DNA of 64,000 nt from Anisodus tanguticus (Eukaryota; Streptophyta; Magnoliopsida; Solanales; Solanaceae), in NCBI GenBank assembly GCA_034509755.1, contig CM067548.1, forward strand, positions 12,972,018 to 13,036,017, written 5' to 3'. The number at the start of each line of letters is the position of its first letter. Within the stretch, counting starts at the first letter, position 1. The translations under genes were made by a program, and so were the position numbers. This document shows positions 45,331 to 57,245 of this stretch, in pieces. The notes under the pieces are model-generated. The model had not been told where the DNA came from and did no database searches. It worked only from the letters and a program-made list of their open reading frames with translations.

Positions 45331-47352
45331 ACATATACATATACATGGAAACTATCCGAAGAACATGGAATACTCTGTGAACCTGTTGGAGTGACGTAAG
45401 GTCGTTGCACCTCCGACTAATCTTATGCGGATAACATATCATTCTATCTTTTCATATGGATCAATGAGAGGAGATACAATAGGCAATTTCCAACTTTCGA
45501 GAAATCAACAAGGAGCCATACTATGTCAATATGAGAGAATTGATGGAAAATGTGAAAAGTACTCCCGACAAGGGACAAACAAGGTCCATACGAAATTTTT
45601 GATAAGAGTAGACATGCTTCTATATTCAAGAATAAAGTTAGGATAAGGACATTCATTTTACGACATTTTTTATGATCATGCCGATAGAAAGAAGGGTAAG
45701 CCTTACATACCTTGTCACCTTAGCTATACGGATTCCACAAGCTCTCGTACGCTCCATGAATGATTATCTACATTATACGAACGATTTGTATTAAAGACGG
45801 ATTTATATTTCATAAGGAAACTCGTTGAGACATTTTATCAAACGCCTAGTGTGCATAGGTTTCATGTACTCTTCTATAGCCAATACTATACATCTAGCAA
45901 CACAACAAGCTTCTTCCCATCCTTCCTCCTTCCCTACACAATATGCTAACTGGGTAGAAGAGTTATATAATAGTGACTTACACTTCCCTAAGCACTTTGA
46001 ACTTTTAGATTTCATCACCCATTATTTTCATCTTTTCACTTTATTTTTCAGCCCTCTCTTCATCAATTATTTCACAAGCATTTTCCTCATATCAAGAACG
46101 TTTCAATCATTTTTTTCTCAAGCAATTTTTTTCTTTTCATGTCACATTCTTTCTAAGAGGGCCTTTTCATTACTTTGCAGCTATCATTGGTCACCATTTT
46201 TCACTTGATTATCCCTTTTCTTCATATTTCACAATTATAACACAATCTAAGCTACATTTCTTAAGAAAACATGGTGCAAAAACTAGGAATTCAACAAATG
46301 GTCAAGGCAAAAATACGGCTACCAAAAAAAAGGCTACAAGCCCCAAGGGCTGACTAGTGGTACAATATCTGAAAAGGGTAAAAATTTACAAGACATATCA
46401 AAGAAATTCTATCATCATCTACTAAACAAAGCAACACTTTTTATTTTGCTTCAATAACATGCAGGGCAAGTTCTAGACAAAGATGCAAAACATGGAATAT
46501 ATACAAGAAATCCTCACCACACTGGAACAAGTATCAGTCAAGATGGATCAATTCTATTCCAAGACATACAAGGTCATAACGAACGACAAAATAAGAAAAA
46601 ACTATATACAGAGTTACAACCTTGAGCCTAGGTGTCAAAAAGTTTGCTATTTTATATTGACACTCAAGCACTCACAGGAAAGTACTACTCAAAGTCAAGC
46701 CTAAATATGCTATTATCAAACAAGTCACCAACGATCTTTCTTCTCTTTCCGTTACTAGTCCAAAAAACGTTAATCCCAAAAAACAAAATTAGTAGGTTCA
46801 AAGGTCCCTCTTTGAAAAAGAATCGAGGACATAAAAAAATCAAGGGGTGGATGATTTATGCCACTAATGAGAAAAAAAAGATATATAAATAAAGAACAAA
46901 GTAAAAATCTTTTTGAAAATTTTCACTTTTCTAATTTTTTTTCTAAGACTCTAAGACTCCTAAAAAAATATTCCTATGGCATAATCATCCTCAACCTCAA
47001 AAGTATCGGAAGTACCCCACCCCACAATTAAAAATATGCATTTTCCTCAATGCATGGATTTCAGAGAAAAATATTAAAACAGGGGTGAGAACTACTCCCT
47101 CGGACCCTCTAGGGTCTAGCTAGCAACATAATTATGAACATAAAGGGTCAGCACGACCCCACACTTAAGCTAAAACATGCTCCTCAGCTTTAACTTTGGG
47201 TACTTAGACTTCCCCTAATCTGCAAAACTAGAATAAAACAAAACAAAATGTGACACTATAAAATTAAAAATCTAAAACTATTACACATTGGGTTGCCTCC
47301 CAATAAGCGTCTGATTTAACGTTGTGGCACGACACCATCACCTTCACCGCTT

Positions 47353-48000
47353 TTACTTCCACTTTGAGGATATGAATTGCGCTCCAAATTTTGCATCAAG
47401 TTTTCTATCACGCTTCTGGGGCGGTGGGGTGAAAATAAAGGAGCCAAACAATAGGTGTTGCATCTCGCACTTCTTTACCCTTAAGTGAGGAATGTTGGTT
47501 TGTCTCTTCAACATGTCAAATTTTATGATGTAAGGGTCTTGTTCCTCATCTATACACTTCTCAACAGGCTTGGAAGGCTTGATTTCCTTGTCACCAACCA
47601 AACATAATGTAGAAAAATATTTAGAATGAGGTCCAACACGCCCCAATTTTCAAATTGATTTAATTTTGACATTCTCACATTTGTACTCCTCCTCAACATC
47701 AACATCATCACAAATATTTTTGTCGAATGGTTAAAACTCTTTTTTCTGCTCCACAAGTTGGCAAGTATCTAAAAGAATTGGTGGCTAGCATCAGACGCCT
47801 CAACTTTTATATTTATTTGAGCCTGCAAATCATTGATATCTAAGCCAAATTGGTCAATCTCTTGTCCGAGCTCAGTTCTGCCTTCTATCAGTTGTATCAT
47901 CGCGTTTGTAAGATCATCACGGAGACCCCCATATTCCTCTAGTAATTTTCTGAAAAGATCCATACTATCAAAAGCTCAAGCATTATTTTTTGTTCTTATT
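47353..48000 (-). pseudogene. Degenerate open frames in element F
   Basis: Two short minus-strand frames: MDLFRKLLEEYGGLRDDLTN followed by a helical, acidic stretch (IDQFGLDINDLQAQI), and further left a lysine-rich frame with MLKRQTNIPHLRVKKCEMQH. I do not recognise a domain. They may be gag or accessory remnants of an Athila/Tat-type element, or chance frames. Confidence 0.35.
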
Positions 48001-48317
48001 TTTGCACAAGTATTATTAGAATCATCTTAACAAGGGCTCGAGGTAGGATAACAACGCTTAGGACAACTTTTCCATGTATTACAAGATTGAGATGGTGCAC
48101 ACAACTCGCCATTGGGAACATATTGACAATATTTTCAGAAGTGAGGTCATTTGCAATACGGACAGGGATCAACAAAACATGAATACTTATCATTCCACAA
48201 TTTTTTCATTCAAAGATGCCATGTCAAGAAGAATAAAAAACAAAAAAATAAAATAAAAAATAGAACTTGAATAGACAAAAAGAAAAATTTAATCTAGATA
48301 AACATTTAATTTCTAAG

Positions 48318-48335
48318 TCCCCAGGAACGGCGCCA
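48318..48335 (-). other. PBS of element F
   Basis: The minus strand reads TGGCGCCGTTCCTGGGGA, one to two bases from the Athila/Tat primer site TGGCGCCGTTGCCGGGGA. Confidence 0.8.
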
Positions 48336-48344
48336 AAAACTTAT

Positions 48345-49946
48345 TGCTCCCAAATGCACATGCAAGCATACGTGGTCGTACAAGTAATATAGCGATTTTA
48401 GAAATTAGATGTCGAACCCACAGGGACTTATGATTAATCGTCAACTAAATTAAACTAATGCTAATTATCTAAACAAGTGATAAAATCCAGAGTTGTAATT
48501 ATGAACTAACTAAACATAGAAGAAAACAAATAATGAACTTCGACCAAGAAGGAATAATTTTTTATATTATCGATGAGTTGAAATCGATCTAGGGCTATGG
48601 GCTATCTAACAATCATGTTGTATTCTTCAATTGATTCAACTTCTTAATTTATCCAGTTTACTGATTGACAAGGTTGATATTACGACTACGAATGTCTCGA
48701 TTCCTTTAGTCGCCTATTCATATTACTTTCATGCATATATTTATATGGTCATGAACCTTCACACGAATACATTTATATTTCCTATATATCAACCATGCAG
48801 GGCGAACTAGGTATATCTATATCCTAGACACAAATTCCTACCCCGATTTCCTGGTGGTGAGATCCTACTCTTTTTAACCCTATTGCTATCCTAGTATTCC
48901 TCTCTCGTGTTCAATCTAAGAATCAAAGATAGTATTTGATTGGTGATCAAGCAACCAAATAATTAAGCGCATTGTTAAATTAATAAACCAATATGATAAG
49001 ATAATTAATCCGAATCAATATTCGAATAACAACGTTCATGAAAGAACATAACCTGATAATGAGAAGTTTAGCTCCACATAGACATGAAGGAAATATAACA
49101 TATTATCCAAAGAAAATATAAATAAAAGTAGTATAGAGAATAAAAGGTAAAACCTAATAATCTCTGGCCTCCACAACGGCTTTAGCTCTCTCTAGGTCCA
49201 AAGCTATGTCAAAATTATGCCTTATGGACTATTTATAGATGTAAAAAAAGCCAGACCAAATAACCCAGTCCAAAATAAATTGGACAAATTTAATCTTCGG
49301 AACTCCATCTTCTCGCTAGGCGAAGTGCACAACAAGTAACAAGTCCGCCTGCTGCTTCGCTCAGCGACGACAAATCCACAAAATGTTGCTGCTTCTACGA
49401 ATTCACGTTAAAGTTGAGCCAAAAGTCATCACTTCTAATTTGAAATTCCTCCATATTTCCCAATAATATTCCAAACATTTTATCATTCTCCATTTCAATG
49501 ATCGCCTAATCATTAGCCCACCACTTTGTGTCTCATTTTGTTTCTCCTTTCTTTGTGAAGGGGAAAGTCCCGAAGGCGAAACCTCCCCACCTGTACCAGA
49601 GGTCCCTTGGCCAGGTGGGATGTAAATCGAGGGATATGCGCGAGTGGCAGCCCTACAAGGGAGAGGACCAACGGGACACAAACCCAGCAACAACTCTTGC
49701 AATATTCCAGCAAAGACTGTCACCACACGGATTCGAACCCGCGACGTCAGCGTTTCTTTTTCTCCTTTCTTTATCTTCCAGGTTTTATTCAATTTTGCTC
49801 CAAACCTCTTCATCTTAACACTGCTTTATTCCTATATAGTAAAAATATAATATTAGCTCAATTCACTATAATTAATACTCAAACAACGATTAAAAATATT
49901 AAAATGTGAGGCAACAATGGGTAAATATACGCATTTTAGCCCAACA
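48345..49946 (-). repeat. 5' LTR of element F
   Basis: About 1.6 kb with TG..CA ends: TGTTGGGCTAAAATG at 49946 and TTTGGGAGCA at 48345 on the minus strand. It contains a SINE at 49557-49762. No second copy exists in the window. Confidence 0.65.
49557..49762 (-). mobile_element. tRNA-derived SINE inside element F LTR
   Basis: The minus strand holds a strong RNA polymerase III B box, GGGTTCGAATCC (about 49727-49739), near its 5' end, then a GC-rich body (TTGTAGGGCTGCCACTCGCG) and an end in TTTCCCCTTCACAAAG. Direct repeats TTTCTCCTTTCTTT flank it at 49542-49556 and 49763-49777, as target-primed insertion produces. No clear A box precedes the B box, so the copy is 5'-truncated. It is not a tRNA gene: no cloverleaf follows. 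Confidence 0.7.
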
Positions 49947-50719
49947 TCACTAACACTCCAACAACTCCATACCACATTCACAACCTCATACAAATAGCCC
50001 AACAACACAACAAGCAAGATACAATACTTCAAAAACTAGTTCTACTATATTTCCCAGCAATTCATCCTCCGACACATGTATAGACTTAAAGTGCAAGAAG
50101 GAGAAGGTGACACTTACCTCAAACCACAAGAAATTCTTCTAATCCAAGCTTGCTTCACTACTAAGAATTCTCCAAAAATCAACACTGCGAGGAGAAAGAC
50201 GATTCTACGATAACCACGAGATTCTTTATAATGGATTTGTATGGTTTGTCCTTTGGTTTCAATTATAATCATTCAAGACCTATTAGAGAGTTTAGGATCC
50301 ATTTAGGGTTAGGGAAATGAGAGGAAATGAGCTCAAGGTCAAATTGGACCTATGTATAGAGAATTAAAAAGTTAGCACCGACCTGATCAGTGGCGAGGTC
50401 TGCGAATCGCAGACACTGCATGTGAATCACAGGTGGTGTCACAGACCTTGCCATGAACTCTAAAAGGGTTGTCACATTTTATGGCATCATCTGTGTTTCA
50501 CAGACATGATCTGCAATTTGCAAATCACCCCGGGAAATGACATTTTATCGATCTTTCGTCGAAACTTACTTCCGTCGATCCGATTAGTCTTAAACCTTTC
50601 TGAAACTACTCAACACTTATGTAAACCTCGATTAGTCTCTTGGGGGGATTCTACCATCTCCAAACCTCGGTCGGCTAACGTTACGACAGTGATGACGTTT
50701 GAAAACATGGGGTATAACA

Positions 50720-51289
50720 ATGAATAAGTGCGGATATTTGGACTTCATGTCCTCTTCGGCTTCCCATGTAGCCTCTTCCACATTCGGGTTTCTTTATAGC
50801 ACATTCATTAAAGCAAATTTAGTAGTCCTCAACTTGAAAACTTGACGATCAAGAATAGCCACTGGATTTTTTTCGCAAGATAGGCTATCTTTAATCGCTT
50901 TGTTTTCTATAGGAACAACTAAAGGTGGATCTCCGTGAATTTCTTCAACATGGTCACATAAGATACTGGTGTACAACAACCAACTTTGGTGGTAACTCTA
51001 ACTCATAAGCCATTCAACCAACTCTCCGCTGGATCCTGTATAGTCCAACATATCAGGGACTAAGCTTTCCTTTCTTTCCAAACACTCATAAGGCCCTTCA
51101 TAGGTGAACCTTTCAAGAACATCCAATCATCAACATGACTAGACTTACCCTTAAAATCTAGGTCACATGCTCTCAACATATTCTCAAGAGTCTGAATAGT
51201 GCGTAATCCCTGACCATCTGTCTGAGGATGAAAATCGGTACAAAGATTTACCTTGGTACCCAATCCTTTCTGAATGGACTTCACTGTTT
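50720..51289 (-). pseudogene. Element B integrase C-terminus and chromodomain
   Basis: Minus-strand frames read SIQKGLGTKVNLCTDFHPQT (51280s) with the HPQTDGQ motif of the integrase core, LENMLRACDLDFKG, GSPMKGLMSVWK, and then, after stops, NPVAILDRQVFKLRTTKFAL (about 50830-50890), which is the chromodomain entry in Tekay-like elements. Element A interrupts the sequence at 50720 and an L1 LINE at 51289. Stops and shifts make it non-functional. Confidence 0.82.
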
Positions 51290-52879
51290 CTAGTGCATGG
51301 AATTTATTGAGACAAAGAGTTGCTCCTTCTGATGTATATAAACAGTTGTGGATTAAAGGTGTGCGTTTTAAGATATGTCTTCTTATGGAGGATGTGGAAG
51401 TTTGAGATACCAGTTGATGAAGTTTTGCAAAGAATTGGTATTAATGTTGTATCAAGATGCCGATGTTGCAAGGTTTTTCAAGAGGAAATAATTTATCACT
51501 TGCTTCTTACCGAGAATTTGCCAAATCTGTATAGTTACTTCAACAATGCAGTATGTATACAAATAAACTGTCATAATGTTAAACATGCAGTGCAGATATG
51601 GTGGAATACAAAATGTCATTACAAATTGCAGCAGGTATTCAAAGCAGTACCAGCTATGATTTTATGGCTAATTTGGAAGTGGAGGAATACAACACTACAT
51701 AGAGGTTATAAGGTGTTACATGAGATTCAGTTGAACATAAATAGAATCTGCAGATTGAAGTTCCCTGCTTGGAAGGATATACCACATAAATGGCATGACA
51801 ATCTTATACTACTTTGATGAGTTTCAACCATGTATTACTTGCAGAAGTGTAAAATGGGAGTTTCTTGATAGAGGTTGGTACAAATGCAATACCGATGGGG
51901 CATCTAGGGGCAACCCTGGCCCAAGTTCAGTTGCTTTTTGTCCAAGGAATGAGCATGGTGATCTTGTTTATGCAGAGGGGAGCAGAATTGCATATGGCAA
52001 TAGCCTTATTGCTGAGGCTATTGCTTTTAAAAAGAGCCATTGAATATTGTACAATACATCACTTAGTTCCTATTTTGGTGGGAACAGACTCCCTAGCTAT
52101 GAAAATGTTTCTTGAAGAAAGTTGGGAGATACCTTGGAGTATGGTTATGATTGTAAATGAGATAAACAAGATAAGGAGGGGACATACAATACAAATACAA
52201 CACACTTTTAGAGAAGGCAATTCAGTAGCAATTTTTTAACTAACCATGTCTTTGATTTTGCAGGTACACAATAATTCCATAATTTCCAGGCTTTACCTAG
52301 TATGGCTAGGAAACTGAGCAACATTGACAAGGCTCAACTTCCCATTTTGAGAATTAGATATACCAGAGATAGAAGGAAACAGAGGCAACAATGTCCACCA
52401 TAATCCTAAGCAAAATGCAGCTGATGATAAGCCATGTGCACATGTTTTTCAAGTTCTGGCTAATTGATTAGTGTAATTCTGGTAGGGTGGTATCAGTATG
52501 ATTTCATACTCATTCCCTATTTGGAGGATGCTGATCTGTTTAAGACATAGACTTGACAAATCCACAGAATATGGCTCAAATATGAAGTACTTACTAGTGC
52601 AACTTTAGTAACAGATGAATTTCAAGAAGGCTACAAACCTAGATTACTGAAGAAAATTCACAGACTGAAATCCATTACACTTGGTGAGAGCTTGAAGGTG
52701 TAAAAGATATCATACAGTCAAGTTTCTAGGATTTCTAGCTTCTTTTATTGTTCTTAGATACTATAGTTGCTTTCTACTTTGATTTTGTTTTTGTTTTCTT
52801 AACAAGTTGGTTAGTTTTTGTACAAAACTCTTTTGTTTGAATAAATTCCCACCAACTTTGGTGGTTTCATTAAAAAAAA
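51290..52879 (+). mobile_element. 5'-truncated L1 LINE inserted in element B integrase
   Basis: Plus-strand coding remnants are followed by a 3' UTR and a short A tract (AAAAAAAA, 52872-52879). The flanks TCTGAATGGACTTC (51269-51282) and TCTGAAAGGACTTC (52880-52893) are an approximately 14-bp target duplication with one mismatch. The element starts in the zf-RVT region, so reverse transcriptase is lost. Confidence 0.85.
51295..52240 (+). pseudogene. L1 ORF2 tail: zf-RVT and RNase H
   Basis: The zf-RVT region reads RIGINVVSRCRCCKVFQEEI (about 51430) followed by HLLL, and VPAMILWLIWKWRNTTLHRG (about 51650) matches the linker of plant L1 ORF2. A frameshift near 51820 precedes an RNase H domain: KCNTDGASRGNPGPSSVAF (about 51890, first catalytic D), then IAEA (catalytic E), a shift near 52030, and TDSLAMKMFLEE (about 52087, second catalytic D). 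This RNase H type is the one acquired by plant L1 elements. Two frameshifts make it inactive. Confidence 0.85.
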
Positions 52880-53297
52880 TCTGAAAGGACTTCCATTTTT
52901 TTTTATGAATTGGACACCTCGATCCGAAATTATGGACAATGGAGGCCCATGCTACCTGATGATTTCCTGAATATACAACTTGTCGTAATCTTCTGTTGAA
53001 TCAGCTTTCGCTTGCTGCCAATTCGGACATTTAGCCTCAAAATCGACTATATTCTTCTTCATGTCATTCCAACAATAACCTACTCATGGTCATGATACAT
53101 TTTTGTGGAGCTTGGGTAGGTAAAATATCTAAAATTTTGTGTCTCTACCATAATCCTCTCTTTGCGTCTATCTACATATGGGACACAAAAGTTTCCTCTA
53201 TAACTTAGAGTACGGTCATCTCCCCCTTGTTCAAAAGCCATGAATCGATGCATGTGAGCCATTTCCTTTAGCTGTAATAGATAGGGATCACAAAACT
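52880..53297 (-). pseudogene. Element B integrase zinc-binding domain and core start
   Basis: Minus-strand frames read DPYLLQLKEMAHMHRFMAFE (53280s), NFCVPYVDRRKERIMVE, YPSSTKMYHDHE (zinc-binding HHCC region, about 53100), and after stops LSIISDRG (about 52930), which carries a catalytic D of the integrase core. The continuing core is found at 51289 and leftwards, on the other side of the L1 insertion. The CPNCQ cysteines are partly replaced. Confidence 0.82.
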
Positions 53298-55469
53298 TGT
53301 CACACCCCAGCTTCGGAGAGTGTGGCCGACACCCGGTGCTTGAATGGCCCAAGCGTACTACTTGTATATCATAGCGTGAACATATAACTGTCTGGGCCGA
53401 CAAGGCCTCAGGACAACAACCACAAGGGAAAATGAAAATATCAACTCGAACAAGTGACAACAAAACCAATACGTGTATATATGCCATAAGGCCGACAAGG
53501 CCACATGTAACATCAGAAGGTCGGCGAGGCCATAACAATAGTACTATCAGACTGACAGAAAGGCCGACAAGGCATACAAAATGACAATACATAACACACT
53601 AGTCTACAAGCCTATAAGCCTATAAGAGTTATATAACAAACAACCAGGTCAGGACAGGACCCCACCATACCCATAATATATACATAAGTGCATACCCAAA
53701 ACTCAGACATCAACTCTGAAAGAAGAGGAGTGCTCCAACTCAAGTTGAATAGTGACCCTACAGAGGAGGCTCATTAAATTATCTATCTGCACCTGCGGAC
53801 ATGAAACACAATGCCCCCTGACAAATGAGACGTCAATATGAAAGTTGTACTGAATATGTAAGGCAAGTAAACATGGATGAGAATGTAATACAAGAGAAGG
53901 GTACAAAAGTCAATCTGAAACTCAGAAAAGCCTCTAAGGGCATACAACTGTCATAGCCATGAATATATGCATGTACGTAAAATCGAGCCATACTATGGGG
54001 CCATATAGTATAATATAAAGCCTCTTTGTGGGGTAATATCATCAATAAGCCGCTCTATGGGGCTATATAACTACCTAACTGCAGTGGTGTGCACATATAA
54101 GTACCTATCCGACCGACTATAGCGTGGCGCGGTAAGAAAATAAATACATATATATAAGTAGAATGCAAGAAATACCTCAAGGGATATCATAAACAAAGTC
54201 TGAGTGACCTATGGTCATTATCCTCCGACTATCGTTATGGAATCATATACATCAAACGTTACAATCCAACCATAGTTCTCCGAACCAATCGTATCACAAG
54301 GGATATCATAAGATATGAATGAGAGTTCTGATAAGGAACATACTAGAATCATAATCAATAATGGAAGAAAACACAAGTCAACCAAATTACCAAGAATGGA
54401 ATCGTTCGACAATACTTTGTTTCACTTTTGGTCTAAAAAAGATCATGCCAAAGAAGAGAAAAGCCTTACATACCTTGTCATCGTAGTTATCGAAGTTCCA
54501 CAAGTTCTCGTATACCTTACGAATAATTATCTATATTATACGAACGATTTGATATCAACAACAGATTCAAAACTTACAAGAACACTCATTTGAACATTTT
54601 GTCAAACACCTTATGCCCATGAAATCTACATAAGCTTTTTATCAAATTTCCCATGAATTTCAACACAACCAACTCTTCAATCCTACTTCCTCAATCTCCA
54701 TAATACATACAACAAGTTTTGATTATCATTACCGTCCATAACTTCATGTAAAACAGCCCAACAATCACATAAACTCTTGCTTCAAGATTCTACAACTTGT
54801 TCTTAAAAGAATTCTTCAACTACAACCCTCCAATTACTTGAATACATATAAAAAACAAGAAGAGAAAGGTGATACTTACCCTATATCCCAAGAATTAACT
54901 CAATTCAGAGCTTACTTCAACCTTAAGAAGTCTCCACAATCACCGCAACGTAGAAAAAGATAATAAAAAGATGATTACAGGGTTTTCCATGATAGTTTAG
55001 TGTAGTTAGCCTTTGATTCTTGCTTATAACCATTGGAAAAGCTTAGGAAAAGTTTTAAGAACTATTTAGGGTTTGGAACATGGAGGAGAAATGGATTTTG
55101 GTCGAGCAAATGACATAAATATAAGCTGGAATTATTTGACCGCCTCAAAGTATGGCTGAAATGTATGATCGTACAATATTATATGGTCCGTACAATATTA
55201 TACGACCCCCATGTATGGTCCGTACAAATTGTACGGCCACATGTATGACCAGTAAAAAAATATACGGTCCGTACTACTCAAGGTACTTTTGGAAAGTTGC
55301 TGAATTTTGTTGAAATGTATTCTCTTAGGTTCGTTTAACTCTTATACTTCCCGATACTTCTATAAACAAGTCTTAAACCCTTTTTATCCTTCCATAAGGT
55401 CTCATATCTTCTCGGGATACTTAAGTTAATTGATGGCATGAGGCGTTGTAAAAACTACGAGGTGTAACA
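53298..55469 (-). mobile_element. Solo LTR inserted in element B
   Basis: It is a 2,172-bp segment TGTCACACCCCAGC .. GAGGTGTAACA with a perfect target duplication AAACT at 53293-53297 and 55470-55474. The orientation is minus (TGTTACACC start at 55469). There is no PBS, PPT or coding sequence inside. The flanking B pol sequence joins directly once it is removed: VVVLNRAKSFLVVEQ at 55475-55540 connects to DPYLLQLKE at 53297. The LTR resembles that of element A in layout (GGCCGACAAGGCC words). Confidence 0.92.
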
Positions 55470-57245
55470 AAACTATTTTCCTCATTTGCTCAACTACTAA
55501 GAAGGATTTGGCTCTGTTTAGTACAACAACTCTACCATCTTCGGGGTCCAAAAGTTGAACTCCTAGGTTTTCTAAACGATGAACTGTTATCACCATGATC
55601 CTCTATTTTGCCTCAATATGAACTAAACTCCCACACTTAATTTCTTTTTGAGACACTTCCTGAAATATCCATAGTATCATTGTGCGCTAAGTCTTTGACC
55701 AACAACCTGAATATTAGAGTAAGGTGCAATGTCACTACCATTGTGACACATAACTGGGCATGATCTTATAACTTTTCTCTAATCTCTTAATCGATAATAA
55801 TTGATCTTAGCACAAGTCGATCGATGATCATTCTACGCACTTCAGGTACATACGAGGCACATTCCTTATAGATACTATCTCGATATGCCCTCATTACTGT
55901 GCTGAGGTTCTTCATATCTCATGCTAACCTTTTAGGTTTTTAAATATTCAACTGAACTTACTAACGATGTACACATATCTCCCTGAGACTAAAGGTTAAG
56001 GTCTTACACTTGTGGATCCTGCTCTCTTGTTAGGATCTGACAAACGTTCCGTATACTGTAATTCTTTGCACTTTACGTAGCTGTCAACTCATTTTTGACT
56101 CACTTCTGAGCAATCTTCCTTATTAATGAGAACTGAATTACTTACACAAACTGGATCTAATGTATTCTTAACTGACATATTTTGTCTTAACGACTTAACT
56201 GTGCTCCTACTGTCAGTCTTAGGGAAAATCCCTTTTGGATAACTCGTAAAGACTATGCTTCTACAGTTTGCTCTCTTACTGCCTAACTGATTACTTCTTT
56301 TACTGTAACTGTACTTCGAGTTTAACTTCAACTCTTTGGGTTCTAACACGCATTCAGTGTATTCAAACTGTTATTATTCACTAGAGTTAACCTGACTAAG
56401 GAAATCAAATTGTACCTCTACTAGCCTTGCTGAAGTTGCTAATTCATTGTATTTACTCAAAACTTTACTTACTATTCTTCTACTAACAACCTGCTAGCAT
56501 CATGTTCTCTCGTTCTGCCCTGAATACTAAAGTGAAGCATAAGGTTATTTCTAACTTCCCTCATCGTCCGACCCTATTCTATAATCGTATACTATCTTTT
56601 CTGAACTATAGACATGTATCAAACTTAGGGAAATTACGTCTCTCTTAAATGATGGATTGAAATACCTAACCCTAAAGTTTCTATAGACTTCTAAATCATA
56701 TCAACTATACACATCTGGGGTAAACACTTAATCACATAACCTAACAGGGAACTATCATATTTTTTATCTCGTAATAATATCTGCTTCTTGTAGCAACTTA
56801 CTAACGTTGTGCATTTTGGTTCTGATCTGAATAAACTTAAATGAATTAAAACTATTCCAAGAAATTGAATATCATCTGCTAGTGGTTCTCATATCGTACA
56901 CAATCTATTCTTAGTCAAGTTCTTGGGTCATACGATAAAATATACATCTTTGAAAAATTGAGACATTCTAGAATCACAGGTAATTTTCCCTTAGGTTATC
57001 TTCTGTTCAAAATTATAGTGATCAATTTATGCCTACTATGGCTAAATTCATAATATGTTACTCCGTGGGGTCGTAAATATGAGCTATAATCCTCATACTT
57101 ATGGATCCATGGACCAAATATTAAAATAAACTTATTCTGTAAGGTATAGAACATGCGTATACTAAAATGCACAAACTTGTCCTTCAGAAGGTACTCTCAC
57201 CTGATAAATTACCTCATGCGACATTTGGCGAGCCTTGGGTCATAA
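55470..57245 (-). pseudogene. Element B pol/gag, largely unreadable
   Basis: The right-hand 70 bp on the minus strand end read VHRLENLGVQLLDPEDGRVV (about 55540-55600), the linker between RNase H and integrase in Tekay-like pol. Further right the sequence is saturated with stops and I could not recognise RNase H, reverse transcriptase, protease or gag. At about 1.8 kb it is too short for all of these, so large deletions are likely. Confidence 0.65.

Larger units (their letters stand above)
45944..49946 (-). mobile_element. Element F: non-autonomous LTR retrotransposon (tRNA-Asp-type PBS)
   Basis: On the minus strand: an LTR from 49946 (TGTTGGGCTAAAATGCG) to about 48345, then the PBS TGGCGCCGTTCCTGGGGA, then about 2.4 kb of internal sequence to 45944. 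This PBS type is characteristic of Athila/Tat-like Gypsy elements. The internal part contains TTGGGAGGCAACCC (about 47285), which in those families lies downstream of pol, yet no pol is present. The left end shows no second LTR and the 5-bp flanks (CAATA, TCACT) do not match, so the 3' end has been lost or replaced. The insertion is recognised because it splits the LTR of element A. Confidence 0.7.
28969..50719 (-). mobile_element. Element A: chromovirus-like LTR retrotransposon with two nested elements
   Basis: On the minus strand: 5' LTR 50719 to about 44487 (interrupted by F), PBS, internal region 44468-43692 and 35137-31214 (interrupted by G), polypurine tract, and 3' LTR 31213-28969. The flanks ATCAA (28964-28968) and ATGAA (50720-50724) match four of five. 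Outside lie the two halves of element B. Removing the insertions leaves about 4.7 kb of internal sequence, a plausible length for a chromovirus. The only recognisable coding remnant is the integrase C-terminus. Confidence 0.8.
44487..50719 (-). repeat. 5' LTR of element A, split by element F
   Basis: The segments 44487-45943 and 49947-50719 together match the 3' LTR 28969-31213. The break corresponds to about 30440 in the 3' LTR (ACACAACATT / TTAACACTCC). The minus-strand start is TGTTATACCCCATGTTTTC at 50719. It has a shorter (AT)n at 44732-44749 and the same ~57-bp array as its partner. Confidence 0.82.

Noticed and set aside
49722..49745. Possible tRNA gene
   Set aside because: Only a B box is present; there is no acceptor stem, anticodon arm or A box at the right spacing. 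Direct repeats around it indicate a SINE.
51320..51817. 165-codon open frame considered as a host gene
   Set aside because: The WWNTKCHYK and WLIWKWRNTTLHRG pattern followed by an RNase H domain is the tail of L1 ORF2, and target duplications bound it.
56089..56349. 86-codon minus-strand open frame in element B
   Set aside because: It is in the right orientation for pol but I could match it to no retroelement domain, and stops surround it; it is treated as decayed sequence.
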